This document shows, one piece after another, positions 36,740 to 45,753 of a stretch of 64,000 nucleotides of DNA (within the stretch, counting starts at the first letter, position 1; the number at the start of each line of letters is the position of its first letter). Below the pieces are notes generated by a model that was given only the letters and a program-made list of their open reading frames with translations, searched no databases and was not told the origin of the DNA. Made by a program: the position numbers and the translations under genes. The DNA comes from Sphingoaurantiacus capsulatus (GTDB lineage: Bacteria; Pseudomonadota; Alphaproteobacteria; Sphingomonadales; Sphingomonadaceae). Where the stretch lies: assembly GCF_042648405.1 (NCBI RefSeq), contig NZ_JBHRXV010000011.1:744001-808000 (forward strand), in the 5' to 3' direction.

Positions 36740-36790
36740 CTGGCATCCACCATGTTCCCAAGGGCGTGGCAGCGATGCGGGGCCTTTTCC
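36740..36790 (+). other. Remnant resembling a tRNA 3' end plus its terminator
   Basis: The segment reads GGCATCCACCAT, then CCCAAGGGC, GCAGCGATGCGGGGCC and TTTT. This parallels base by base the 3' end of tRNA-Lys and its terminator at 22909-22957 (GCGTCCACCAT, CCAAGGGC, GCAGCGATGCGGGGCC, TTT). Upstream, CCGGGGTTAGCCACTGG could be a decayed T arm, but no full cloverleaf can be drawn. The rest of 36513-36739 holds no convincing gene; it should contain the promoter of the TldD-type gene. Confidence 0.45.
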
Positions 36791-36799
36791 TTAGCGGCG

Positions 36800-37504
36800 C
36801 TATCCTTCCGACGCTGCCCCGTTCAGCCGGTAACCGACGCCCGGCTCATTGCTGATGATGCCGGGTTCTCCCGGCCGCTCGCGGAGCTTCTGGCGGATGC
36901 CGCGCACCGCGACGCGCAGGTATTCGACATCGCGCTCGTGCGCCGGGCCCCAGATGGCGCGCAGCAATTGCGCGTGGGTCATCACGCGCCCCGGGTGCTT
37001 CGCCAGTTCGGCGAGCACGCTATATTCCTTCGGCTTCAGGTGCACCGCCGCGCCGGCCGCCGCGACCCGCCGATTGACGAGATCGATCTCGACCTCGCCC
37101 GCCCTCACCACGCTGGCATCCACGCGATAGCGGGATCGCTGCCGCAGGGTCGCCCGCACCCGCGCCAGCAGCTCCTCGCTGTCAAACGGCTTGGTGACAT
37201 AGTCGTCGGCGCCGAGATCGAGGGCGGCCACCTTTTCGTCGGTCGCCTCGCGCGCCGAGACGATCAGGATCGCGGCGTCGGAGCGCGCGCGCAGCGACGG
37301 CAGCAACTCCAGGCCGTCGCGATCGGGAAGGCCGAGGTCGAGCAGGATCACCTCGGGATGGCGTGCCTCGGCGACGTTCAGGGCCATCCGGGCGTTCTCG
37401 GCTTCGATCACCGCATAGCCGCCGCGTTCCAGCGCACCGCGGAGCAGGCGGCGGATGCCGGCTTCGTCATCGACGATCAGGACGGTTGCCGTCGTGTTGC
37501 TCAT
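36800..37504 (-). CDS. kdpE: Response regulator KdpE
   Basis: A 234-residue OmpR-type regulator. Receiver domain with VLIVDDEAGIRRLLRGAL and phospho-Asp56 in EVILLDLGLPDRDGLELLPS, then the winged helix with VHLKPKEYSVLAELAKHPGR and RDVEYLRVAVRGIRQKL. It activates kdp transcription when potassium is low. It is the last gene of the operon and overlaps kdpD by 4 nt. Confidence 0.95.
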   Translation of the reverse strand: MSNTTATVLIVDDEAGIRRLLRGALERGGYAVIEAENARMALNVAEARHPEVILLDLGLPDRDGLELLPSLRARSDAAILIVSAREATDEKVAALDLGADDYVTKPFDSEELLARVRATLRQRSRYRVDASVVRAGEVEIDLVNRRVAAAGAAVHLKPKEYSVLAELAKHPGRVMTHAQLLRAIWGPAHERDVEYLRVAVRGIRQKLRERPGEPGIISNEPGVGYRLNGAASEG

Positions 37505-40179
37505 GCGTCCTCATCGCGAACCGAGACCAGAAGCGCTGCCGGTACGTGAAGGGTGAAAATCGCGCCAGGCGGCTCGATGCGGTTGCGCGCCTCGATGGTC
37601 AGCCCCATCGCCTCGGCGAAGCCCTTGACGATCGCGAGGCCAAGGCCGGTGCCGCCTTTCGAGCGATCGGAGCCTTCGATGCGCGCGAAGGTCTCGAACA
37701 CGTCCGCCTCGCGCCCCGGCGGCAGTCCCGGCCCCTGGTCGATCACCGACAAGGTCAGCTCATCGCGCAGTCGCGCGGCGGCGATGGTGATCACCGTCCC
37801 CGGATCGGCATATTTGCCGGCGTTGTCGAGCAGGTTGATCAGGCAGTGATGGAAGAGCTGCGCGTCGACCCGCACCAGCGGCAGATTGGGCGCGACGTCG
37901 AGATTGATCGGGTGGCCGGTGAGCGAGCGCCGCACCTCGTGCACCGCGCTGCCCACCGCATCGGTCAGGTCGGTGGCCTCCAGATTGAGGCGCAGCGCAC
38001 CGGCCTCGACGCGCGCCATGTCGAGCAGATTGGCGATGAAGCGGTTGAGCCGTCGCGCCTCGGCTTCCAGCGCATCGATCGTCGCGCTGTCGCGTCCCAG
38101 CTCGCTTCGCAGTTCGGCGACAGAGCCGAGGATGGCGGTAAGCGGTGTGCGAAGATCGTGGCCGACGGACGACAGCAGCGCCGCGCGCAGCCGGTCGCGC
38201 TCGCGCAGTTGCGCCACGTCCCGCATTTCATCGCCGAGGCGGATGCGTTCCAGCGCCAGCGCCGATTGGTCGAGCAGGCTCATCAGCAGCGGCAGCTGAT
38301 CGGATCGTACGGGATCCTTGCCGTCTTCACGGGCGAGGCCGAGGACGCCGAGCGTGCGCTCACCAACTTTCAATGGATGAAAAAGCCAGTCGGCAGCGGG
38401 CAGCGTTTCGGAACCACGGCCCGCCGCCTGCCCCCGGTCCATCACCCACAGCGCGGCGGCCATCTCGATGCCGCTCATATTGTCTTCGGGCGGATAGGCG
38501 CCGCGCAGCACCAGCTCGCCATCCTCCGGCAGAAGGACGAGGGCGCGCAGATCGAACAGGCGCGCCACCTCGGCGCTGACGACGTGCGCCAGATCCTCCT
38601 CACTCGAAAGGCCGGTCAACTGCCGTGCAAAGCCGGCGAGCGCCGCGTTGATCCGTGCGCTGCCCGCCGCCAGCACCGCCTGTGCTCGCACCCGCGCGGC
38701 AAGCTGGCTGGTCGCGACCGCCACCCCGAGCAGGACCAGGACCGTCACCACATTCGACGGGTCCTGGATGGTGAAGGTGTAGAACGGCGGGATGAAGAAG
38801 AAATTATAGGCGGCCGACGAGGCGAGCCCCGCGAACAGCCCGGTGCGCAGGCCATACAGAGTCGCGGCGGTCATCACCGGCAGCAGGTAGAGCAGCGCGA
38901 GGTTGGTGAGGTTGCCGAGCGCGAAGAGGCCGCTGCCGAGCAAGGTCACCGCCGCCACCATCGCCAGCGCCACCGCATAACCGATCGGCGCCCCCCATTC
39001 GGCGGAGTTGCGGCGCGTCGATATCGGCGGCGTCGGCCCGCCGTCGAACGGCAATACGTGCACCGCGACGCCCGGTGTCTCGCGCACCAGCTGGTCAACC
39101 ACCGATCCGTGGCGCAGCTCGAACCAGCGCGACCGCGCCGACTTGCCGACCACGATCTGCGTCGCGCGCGCTTCGGTGACGAAGCTCTTCAGCCCGTCGA
39201 TCACCGAGGCGGCGGGCACCGAGGCGACGACGGCGCCCAATTGCGTCGCCAACTGCATCACCGTGGCGAGCCGCTGCCGCTCGGCATCGCCGAACCCCTG
39301 CGCACGCGGCGTGTCGATATGCACCGCCGTCCACGGCGCGCGCAGCGCATCGGCAAGGCGCTTGGTGGCGCGGACCAGCCCGTCGGCACCCGGCAGCTCG
39401 GAGATCGCGACGACCACCCGCTCGCCCGCCGCCCAGTTGCCGGCCAGCGCATGGGCGCGAACATAGTCGAGCATCTGCGCGTCGACTGCCTGCGCGGCGC
39501 GGCGCAGCGCCAGCTCGCGCAGCGCCGACAGGTTGGACTTGGAGAAGAAGTGGGTGAGCGCGCGCGTTGCCTCGGCGGGCACATAGACCTTGCCGTCGCG
39601 CAGGCGCTCGATCAGCTCGTCGGGCGGGATATCGACCAGCTCGACGTCGGCGTTGTCGAGCACGCCGTCGGGCACCGTCTCGCGCACCCGCACCCGCGTG
39701 AACGACGCGACGACGTCGTTCAGACTTTCGAGATGCTGGACGTTGAGCGTCGTGTAAACGTCGATGCCTGCCGCCAGCAGCTCCTCGACATCCTGATGGC
39801 GTTTCGGGTGGCGGCTGCCCGGCGCGTTGGTATGCGCGAACTCGTCGACGAGCACGAGTTGCGGCCGGCGCGTCAGGATGGCGTCGATGTCCATCTCGGC
39901 GAGGGTACGGCCCTGATAGTCGACCAATCGGCGCGGAATGATCTCAAGCCCCTGCGTCAGCGCCTCGGTCTCGGCACGGCCATGCGTCTCGACGATGCCG
40001 ACCACCACGTCGATACCGGCGCGGCGGCGCGCGGCGCCGTCGGACAGCATCTCATAGGTCTTCCCGACGCCGGGTGCGGCGCCGAGGATCACCTTCAAAC
40101 GCCCGCGGCCCTCCTGCGCGGCGGCGCGCAGGAAGGCCTCCGGGGCGGGACGTTCGGGGTCGGAGGCTCGGCCGTTCAC
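37501..40179 (-). CDS. kdpD: Sensor histidine kinase KdpD
   Basis: An 892-residue KdpD of normal length. The cytosolic N-domain has Walker-like GRLKVILGAAPGVGKTYEML and ELVDIPPDELIERL, LVLVDEFAHTNAPGSRHPKR, then a USP-like domain, four close membrane helices (about 400-500), a GAF region, and the kinase core with His in LLSSVGHDLRTPLTAILGS, LINLLDNAGKYAD and GGTGLGLAIVKGFAEAMG. It senses potassium and ionic stress and phosphorylates KdpE. It overlaps kdpC and kdpE by 4 nt each. Confidence 0.96.
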   Translation of the reverse strand: MNGRASDPERPAPEAFLRAAAQEGRGRLKVILGAAPGVGKTYEMLSDGAARRRAGIDVVVGIVETHGRAETEALTQGLEIIPRRLVDYQGRTLAEMDIDAILTRRPQLVLVDEFAHTNAPGSRHPKRHQDVEELLAAGIDVYTTLNVQHLESLNDVVASFTRVRVRETVPDGVLDNADVELVDIPPDELIERLRDGKVYVPAEATRALTHFFSKSNLSALRELALRRAAQAVDAQMLDYVRAHALAGNWAAGERVVVAISELPGADGLVRATKRLADALRAPWTAVHIDTPRAQGFGDAERQRLATVMQLATQLGAVVASVPAASVIDGLKSFVTEARATQIVVGKSARSRWFELRHGSVVDQLVRETPGVAVHVLPFDGGPTPPISTRRNSAEWGAPIGYAVALAMVAAVTLLGSGLFALGNLTNLALLYLLPVMTAATLYGLRTGLFAGLASSAAYNFFFIPPFYTFTIQDPSNVVTVLVLLGVAVATSQLAARVRAQAVLAAGSARINAALAGFARQLTGLSSEEDLAHVVSAEVARLFDLRALVLLPEDGELVLRGAYPPEDNMSGIEMAAALWVMDRGQAAGRGSETLPAADWLFHPLKVGERTLGVLGLAREDGKDPVRSDQLPLLMSLLDQSALALERIRLGDEMRDVAQLRERDRLRAALLSSVGHDLRTPLTAILGSVAELRSELGRDSATIDALEAEARRLNRFIANLLDMARVEAGALRLNLEATDLTDAVGSAVHEVRRSLTGHPINLDVAPNLPLVRVDAQLFHHCLINLLDNAGKYADPGTVITIAAARLRDELTLSVIDQGPGLPPGREADVFETFARIEGSDRSKGGTGLGLAIVKGFAEAMGLTIEARNRIEPPGAIFTLHVPAALLVSVRDEDA

Positions 40180-40766
40180 CGCGCCGATTGTGCCCCGCGC
40201 GCGTCGAGCTGTCGATTGAGCAGCAGCACGTTGACCACCGGATCGCCCAGAAAGCCGAGCGTCGGCTGCTCGACGGCCGCTTCGACCATCGCTTCCGCCT
40301 CCGCCGGCGCCAACCCGCGAGCCGCGGCGACGCGCGCCACCTGCGACCGTGCGTTGGCCGGCGAGATATGCGGGTCGAGGCCGGAGCCGCTGGCAGTGAC
40401 GCGGTCGGCCGGCACGGCGCCGGCGACACCTTCGGCGCGCGCCGTTGCCACGTCGTCGCGGATACGATCGGCGAGCGCCTGCGCGGTCGGGCCGAGGTTC
40501 GATCCCGACGAAGCGCCGGCGTCATAGCCGTCGCCCGCCGCCGAGGGCCGGCCGTGGAAATAGCCGGGGGCGGCGAAGCCCTGCCCGATCAGCGCCGAGC
40601 CGACGATGCGGTCACCCTCGCGGATCAGGCTGCCGTTGGCCTGCTTCGGGAACAGCGCCTGGCCGATGCCGAGGACGGCGAAGGGATAGGCGAGGCCGAG
40701 CAGCAGCGTGAACAGCAGGAGCAGCAGCAGCGCTGGGCGCAGGGCGGTTCGGAGTTCGGTGAACAT
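40176..40766 (-). CDS. kdpC: Potassium-transporting ATPase subunit C
   Basis: A 196-residue protein with one N-terminal helix (LLLLLFTLLLGLAYPFAVLG), the KdpC blocks GSALIGQGFAAPGYFHGRPS, ASSGSNLGPT, and ASGSGLDPHISPANARSQVA, and LGFLGDPVVNVLLLNRQLD at the end. It stabilises the KdpFABC complex. Confidence 0.96.
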   Translation of the reverse strand: MFTELRTALRPALLLLLLFTLLLGLAYPFAVLGIGQALFPKQANGSLIREGDRIVGSALIGQGFAAPGYFHGRPSAAGDGYDAGASSGSNLGPTAQALADRIRDDVATARAEGVAGAVPADRVTASGSGLDPHISPANARSQVARVAAARGLAPAEAEAMVEAAVEQPTLGFLGDPVVNVLLLNRQLDARGAQSAR

Positions 40767-40778
40767 TTCTCGGGTTCC

Positions 40779-42818
40779 TTAGGCGAGGCTGAGGCCGTTG
40801 ACGGCAAGGTCGATCAGCTTGATGCCAATGAATGGCGCGATGAGACCGCCGAGGCCGTACACGGCGAGGTTGCGCGCGAGCAGCTGGCCCGCGCCGACCG
40901 GCCGATAGGCGACGCCTTTCAGCGCCAACGGTACCAGCAGCGGGATGATCAGCGCGTTGAAGATGATCGCCGACAGGATGGCGCTCTCGGTCGATTCCAG
41001 CCCCATGACGTTGAGCGCGCCAAGGCCGGGATAGAGCGCCACGAACATCGCCGGAATGATCGCGAAATATTTGGCGACATCGTTCGCCACCGAGAAGGTG
41101 GTGAGGCTGCCGCGCGTCATCAGCAGCTGCTTGCCGAGGCCGACGATCTCGATGAGCTTGGTCGGGTCGCTGTCGAGGTCGACCATGTTGCCCGCCTCGC
41201 GCGCCGCCTGCGTGCCGGTGTTCATGGCGACGCCGACATCGGACTGGGCGAGCGCAGGCGCGTCATTGGTGCCATCGCCGCACATGGCGACGAGCTTGCC
41301 GCCTTCCTGCTCGCGGCGGATCAGCGCCAGCTTGTCCTCGGGCGTCGCCTCGGCGAGGAAATCGTCGACGCCGGCCTCGGCCGCGATCGACGCGGCGGTC
41401 AGCGGATTGTCGCCGGTGATCATCACCGTGCGGATGCCCATGCGGCGCAGCTCGGCGAAGCGCTCGCGCACCCCCGCTTTCACGATGTCCTTCAGGTGGA
41501 GGACGCCGAGCAGCCGCCCGTCGCGCGCCACCGCCAGCGGCGTGCCGCCGGCGCGCGCGATCTCCTCGGTGGCGCGGCGCAGCTCGGTCGCGGCGGGACT
41601 CGCGGCGGCTTCCGGGTTCGCGCGCAGCACCGCGTCGACCGCGCCCTTCTGGATCAGCGAGCCGCCGATGCGCACGCCCGACAGGCGGGTCTGCGCGGTG
41701 AAGGGGATCACTTCCGCGTCGGCGGGCAGCGCGCTGTCGGCCACGCCGTATGTCTCGCGCGCCAGCAGCACGACCGAGCGGCCTTCCGGCGTCTCGTCGG
41801 CCAGGCTCGATAGATAGGCCGCCTCGGCCAGCTCGCCCGCGCTGGTGCCGCCGACCGCCTTGAACTCGGTCGCGTGGCGGTCACCGACGGTGATCGTGCC
41901 GGTCTTGTCGATGAGCAGCGTCGACACGTCGCCCGCCGCTTCGACGGCGCGGCCCGACTTCGCCAGCACGTTGAAGCGCACCAGCCGGTCCATGCCCGCG
42001 ATGCCGATCGCCGACAGCAGCGCCGCGATCGTCGTCGGAATGAGCGTGATGAGCAGCGCCGCCAGCACCGTCACGGGGACGAGCCCGCCCGCGTAGATCG
42101 AGAAGCTCGGGATCGTCGCCACCGCGATCAGGAAGATGATGGTGAGGCCGACGAGCAGGATGGTGAGCGCGATCTCGTTCGGCGTCTTCTGGCGGCTGGC
42201 GCCTTCGACGAGCGCGATCATGCGGTCGAGAAACCCGTGCCCCGGATCGACGGTGACGCGTACCTTCACCTGATCGGAGATGACGCGCGTGCCCGCCGTC
42301 ACCGCCGAGCGGTCGCCGCCCGCCTCGCGGATGACCGGCGCGGATTCGCCGGTAATCGCCGCTTCGTTGACGCTGGCGACGCCCTCGATCACCTCGCCGT
42401 CGGCGGGGATCAGGTCGCCGGTCTCGACCAGCACGACATCGCCCGCCTTCAGCGCGCTCGCCGGCACGCTTTCATACGCACCGCCGCCATTCTTGAGCCG
42501 CTTGGCGGTCAGTTCGGCCTTGGTGGCGCGCAGGCTCGCCGCCTGCGCCTTGCCGCGGCCTTCGGCCAGCGCCTCGGCGAAATTGCCGAACAGCACGGTC
42601 AGCCACAGCCAGAACACCAGTTGCGCCTGGAAAGCGAGACTGCCGCTGCCCTCGCCGAGCGCGAGGAGCAAGGTCAGCAGCACCGCCACCACCGCGGTGA
42701 CGAACATCACCGGGTTGCGGATCAGGGTCGCGGGGTGGAGCTTGACGAAGGACTGGCCGATCGCCGGGCCGACGAGGGCCCAGCTGAACAGCGACTGCGT
42801 CTTGGGATGGTGGGTCAT
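40779..42818 (-). CDS. kdpB: Potassium-transporting P-type ATPase subunit B
   Basis: A 679-residue P-type ATPase. The phosphorylation site is Asp304 in LLIDKTGTITVGDRHATEF; TGES appears as AAITGESAPVIREAGGDRS, and the hinge as MVAMCGDGTNDAPALAQSD-like sequence (residues about 515-535). Seven membrane helices fit the family. It hydrolyses ATP to drive potassium uptake through KdpA. Confidence 0.97.
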   Translation of the reverse strand: MTHHPKTQSLFSWALVGPAIGQSFVKLHPATLIRNPVMFVTAVVAVLLTLLLALGEGSGSLAFQAQLVFWLWLTVLFGNFAEALAEGRGKAQAASLRATKAELTAKRLKNGGGAYESVPASALKAGDVVLVETGDLIPADGEVIEGVASVNEAAITGESAPVIREAGGDRSAVTAGTRVISDQVKVRVTVDPGHGFLDRMIALVEGASRQKTPNEIALTILLVGLTIIFLIAVATIPSFSIYAGGLVPVTVLAALLITLIPTTIAALLSAIGIAGMDRLVRFNVLAKSGRAVEAAGDVSTLLIDKTGTITVGDRHATEFKAVGGTSAGELAEAAYLSSLADETPEGRSVVLLARETYGVADSALPADAEVIPFTAQTRLSGVRIGGSLIQKGAVDAVLRANPEAAASPAATELRRATEEIARAGGTPLAVARDGRLLGVLHLKDIVKAGVRERFAELRRMGIRTVMITGDNPLTAASIAAEAGVDDFLAEATPEDKLALIRREQEGGKLVAMCGDGTNDAPALAQSDVGVAMNTGTQAAREAGNMVDLDSDPTKLIEIVGLGKQLLMTRGSLTTFSVANDVAKYFAIIPAMFVALYPGLGALNVMGLESTESAILSAIIFNALIIPLLVPLALKGVAYRPVGAGQLLARNLAVYGLGGLIAPFIGIKLIDLAVNGLSLA

Positions 42819-42828
42819 GTGCGGGACC

Positions 42829-44538
42829 TTAGTAGAGGGTGCCGGCGATCATCGCCGCGTGGTCGGCGCCCGGCCCGAGCGCGAGGCTGGGCAGGAAGGT
42901 CAGGCCGCCGAGGATGAGGATAAGGCCGATGAGCAGGCCGACCCACAGCGGTCCCGTCGTCGGGAAGCTGCCCGCCGTTTCCGGCGTGTGCCGCTTCGCG
43001 GCCAGGCTGCCCGCGATCGCCAGCATCGGGATGATGATGAAGAAGCGGCCGACGAACATGCCGACGCCGAGCAGCGCGTTGTAGAAGGGCGAGTTGGCGG
43101 TGAGGCCCGCGAAGGCCGATCCGTTGTTCGCCGCCGCGCTGGTGAAGGCGTAGAGCATCTCGGTAAAGCCGTGCGGCCCCTTGTCCTGCAGGCCGGTGAG
43201 ACCCGCCGGCGCGACCGCGGCGATGGCGGTGAAGCCGAGGATGGCGAGCGGCAGCACCGCGATGGCGAGGACCGCGAGCTTCACTTCCCGCGCCTCGATC
43301 TTCTTGCCGACATATTCCGGGGTGCGGCCGACCATCAGCCCGGCGACGAACACCGCGAGGATGGCGAATAGCAGCATGCCGTAAAGGCCGGCGCCGACGC
43401 CGCCGATGATGATCTCGCCAAGCTGCATGTTGAACAGCGGGATCAGCCCGCCGATCGCGGTGAAGCTGTCGTGCATCGCATTGACCGCGCCGCAGGAGGC
43501 GGCGGTGGTCACGGCGGCGAACAGCACGCTGGCGGCGATGCCGAAGCGCGTTTCCTTGCCCTCCATGTTGCCGGCCAGCGCCTCGACGCCCAGCGCATGA
43601 TGGATCGGGTTGCCCGCGGTCTCGGCCCAGTAAGCGATCGACGTGCCGGCGAGGAACAGCAGCACCATCGCCGACAGGATCGCCCAGCCCTGGCGGGTGT
43701 TGCCGACCGCCTTGCCGAACGTCCAGGTCAGCCCCGCGCCGATCGCGAAGATCGACAGCATCTGGAGGAGGTTGGTGAGGTCGCTCGGATTCTCATAGGG
43801 GTGCGCCGAGTTGGCGTTGAAGAAGCCGCCGCCGTTGGTGCCGAGCATCTTGATCGCTTCCTGGCTGGCCACCGGCCCCAGCGCGATCGTCTGCCTGGCG
43901 CCTTCGAGCGTGGTCGCCTCCACCGAGCCGGCGAGCGTCTGCGGCACGCCGAGCCCGACGAGCACAACGGCATAGACCAGCGAGATCGGCAGCAGCAGGT
44001 AGAGCGTGACCCGCGTCAGGTCGGCCCAGAAATTGCCGATGCGCTTCGCCTCGCGTCGCGCGAAGCCGCGGATCAGCGCGAAGGCCAGCGCGATGCCGGT
44101 CGCCGCCGACAGGAAGTTCTGCACGGTGAGGCCGAGCATCTGGACGAGGTGCGACATCGTCGTCTCGCCGCCATAGCTCTGCCAGTTGGTGTTGGCGACG
44201 AAGCTGACCGCGGTGTTGAACGACAGATGGTCGGACACCGCCGGGAAGCCCTGCGGGTTCAAGGGCAGCAAATCCTGCAGGCGCATCAGGCCGTAGAGAA
44301 ACAGCAGCCCCGCCACGTTGAACAGCAGCATGGCGACGGCATATTGCCGCCACGTCTGCTCGCGTTCGGCCTCGACGCCGGCGGCGGCATAGAACAGCCG
44401 CTCGACGGGGCCGAGCATGACATGAAGCGGCGTGCGGCGGCCTTCGTAAAGCGCGTGCAGCCAGGCGCCCATGGGCTTGGCGACCGCCACGACGAGCGCG
44501 GTGAAAAGAAAGATCAGAAGCCAGCCCTGGAATGTCAT
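42829..44538 (-). CDS. kdpA: Potassium-transporting ATPase subunit A
   Basis: A 569-residue channel-like subunit with about ten helices. Selectivity-filter-type repeats are visible (FVANTNWQSYGGETTMSHL, MLGTNGGGFFNANSAHPYEN, AATTAASCGAVNAMHDSFTA, TSAAANNGSAFAGL). It binds and conducts potassium. It begins 13 bp after the kdpF stop. Confidence 0.97.
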   Translation of the reverse strand: MTFQGWLLIFLFTALVVAVAKPMGAWLHALYEGRRTPLHVMLGPVERLFYAAAGVEAEREQTWRQYAVAMLLFNVAGLLFLYGLMRLQDLLPLNPQGFPAVSDHLSFNTAVSFVANTNWQSYGGETTMSHLVQMLGLTVQNFLSAATGIALAFALIRGFARREAKRIGNFWADLTRVTLYLLLPISLVYAVVLVGLGVPQTLAGSVEATTLEGARQTIALGPVASQEAIKMLGTNGGGFFNANSAHPYENPSDLTNLLQMLSIFAIGAGLTWTFGKAVGNTRQGWAILSAMVLLFLAGTSIAYWAETAGNPIHHALGVEALAGNMEGKETRFGIAASVLFAAVTTAASCGAVNAMHDSFTAIGGLIPLFNMQLGEIIIGGVGAGLYGMLLFAILAVFVAGLMVGRTPEYVGKKIEAREVKLAVLAIAVLPLAILGFTAIAAVAPAGLTGLQDKGPHGFTEMLYAFTSAAANNGSAFAGLTANSPFYNALLGVGMFVGRFFIIIPMLAIAGSLAAKRHTPETAGSFPTTGPLWVGLLIGLILILGGLTFLPSLALGPGADHAAMIAGTLY

Positions 44539-44551
44539 CGCAGGTCTCCGG

Positions 44552-44641
44552 TCAGAAGCGTTCGGGTCGTACGAGGACGACCACGAGATAGATGAGCAGC
44601 GCGAGCGCGGTGATCGCGCCGAGCCAGAGAGCGAGGGTCAT
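44552..44641 (-). CDS. kdpF: Small Kdp subunit KdpF
   Basis: A 29-residue single-helix peptide, MTLALWLGAITALALLIYLV followed by VVLVRPERF. The hydrophobic helix and the LVRPERF end are the KdpF signature; it stabilises KdpFABC. It is easily missed because of its length. It lies directly before kdpA. Confidence 0.93.
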   Translation of the reverse strand: MTLALWLGAITALALLIYLVVVLVRPERF

Positions 44642-44651
44642 GACAATCTCC

Positions 44652-44735
44652 TCACGCGCGCTCGCCGAGCGCGACATAGGCAAGCGCGAGGAGCGTCAGC
44701 CCCAGCGTGATGCCGATCCACAGCAGGTCGTTCAT
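44652..44735 (-). CDS. 27-aa single-helix membrane peptide upstream of kdpF
   Basis: A tiny ORF, MNDLLWIGITLGLTLLALAY then VALGERA, with a strong GAGGGAAGGG ribosome-binding site 6-7 nt before the ATG. It has a hydrophobic helix of about 18 residues and a charged end, like KdpF but with a different sequence. It is 10 bp from kdpF and 14 bp after the porin gene, so it is surely in the kdp transcript. Its role is unknown; it may be an additional accessory peptide of the pump. Confidence 0.75.
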   Translation of the reverse strand: MNDLLWIGITLGLTLLALAYVALGERA

Positions 44736-44749
44736 CGCCGGCCCTTCCC

Positions 44750-45499
44750 TCAGAAGCTCGCGGTGAGCGAGAAGACGACGGCGCCGTCGGTGATGTTGCG
44801 CGCCGGATCGACCAGCGCGGCGTTCTCGGCCGCGGTGATGTCGGTATCGACATAGGCAACGCCGAGCGTGAGGTTGCGCCACGCGAAATCGGCGCCGAGC
44901 GACCAGTCGAGATACGAGCCGGTCGGGGTCAGCGTGGTGTCGCCATCCGAATAGCCGAGGTGCGCCTTCAGCGTGACCGGCGAGCCGGCGATCGGCAGAC
45001 CCGCATCGCCGAACACATAGAGGTTCGCGTTGTCGCCGATGCCCGCCTGGCTCCAGGCATAGGCGAAGCCGACCTTGTAGGTGGCGGGGCCTGCGGTGCC
45101 GGAGATGTTGGCGTAGGGCTCGAAGAACTCATAGTCGCCGCCCGTGGAGCCCGGATAGGCGTAGTAGAGCAGGCCGGTATCGAGCACCGGGCCGCCGAGG
45201 TCCCATTTGTAGCCGGCGTAAAGGTCGAGCTCGAGGTTGGAGCCGCCTAGCTCGCCGAAGCCGTCAAGGCTCGACGCCCAGAGGCCGGCATAGGCGCCCG
45301 ACGCATGGTTGAGGTTGATCGTGCCCTGCAGCGCCGCCTGCTCGTCGGACAGCGAGATGCCGCGGAAGCGATATTGCGAGGCGAGCGTCACGCCGCCGGT
45401 AACGGTCAGTGCGGGGTCGCTCGACTCTTCCTGCGCGAGGGCCGGCGTGGCGAGGGCAAGCGTGGTGGCGGCAACGATCGAAGAGATACGGAACGGCAT
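44750..45499 (-). CDS. TorF-family putative porin, first gene of the kdp operon
   Basis: A 249-residue outer-membrane beta-barrel. Signal peptide MPFRISSIVAATTLALATPA with cleavage at ALA|QEE, then VTGGVTLASQYRFRGISLSD, which is the recognisable start of the TorF (TIGR02001) family, alternating strands, and a C-terminal FSLTASF ending in Phe. AGGAGCC precedes ATG 45499. Its location at the head of kdp suggests a low-potassium-induced path through the outer membrane, which is inference. Confidence 0.87.
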   Translation of the reverse strand: MPFRISSIVAATTLALATPALAQEESSDPALTVTGGVTLASQYRFRGISLSDEQAALQGTINLNHASGAYAGLWASSLDGFGELGGSNLELDLYAGYKWDLGGPVLDTGLLYYAYPGSTGGDYEFFEPYANISGTAGPATYKVGFAYAWSQAGIGDNANLYVFGDAGLPIAGSPVTLKAHLGYSDGDTTLTPTGSYLDWSLGADFAWRNLTLGVAYVDTDITAAENAALVDPARNITDGAVVFSLTASF

Positions 45500-45597
45500 C
45501 GAAGGCTCCTGAAGCGCGTGGCGCAACGGCACCACGACATCAGGGTCGAGCTAGGGCGGAGGCCCGTAAGCGTTCCACGGGGATTTCGGCATCCCCG

Positions 45598-45654
45598 CAT
45601 AAACATTCCATAAACCCGGCGCCGGCCGCCGCCCTTATTTACGGGTCGTTTACG
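45598..45654. promoter_or_regulatory. Candidate KdpE operators: two pairs of 11-bp-spaced direct repeats
   Basis: CATAAA at 45598-45603 and 45609-45614, and TTTACG at 45638-45643 and 45649-45654, are both spaced 11 bp, one helical turn, as expected for an OmpR-type dimer. They resemble the T-rich TTTATA/TTTACA repeats bound by KdpE in E. coli. They lie 100-155 bp before the porin start and also within 100 bp of the divergent gene at 45754. Confidence 0.45.
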
Positions 45655-45753
45655 CGGCGGGGCCGCACTTCCCATCGAACGTTAATGCCCCCCGCGCCTA
45701 CCTCAGCGTGGCGACCGACCGATCCCAGGCCGGCGCTGCGATGGAGTTTGACG

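Noticed and set aside
33696..36794. 1032-codon plus-strand frame across the TldD/TldE genes
   Set aside because: Shadow frame; no domain, and the minus strand has HExxxH and normal family features.
37363..40527. 1054-codon plus-strand frame opposite kdpDE
   Set aside because: Arg/His/Gln-rich shadow; kdpD and kdpE are unmistakable on the other strand.
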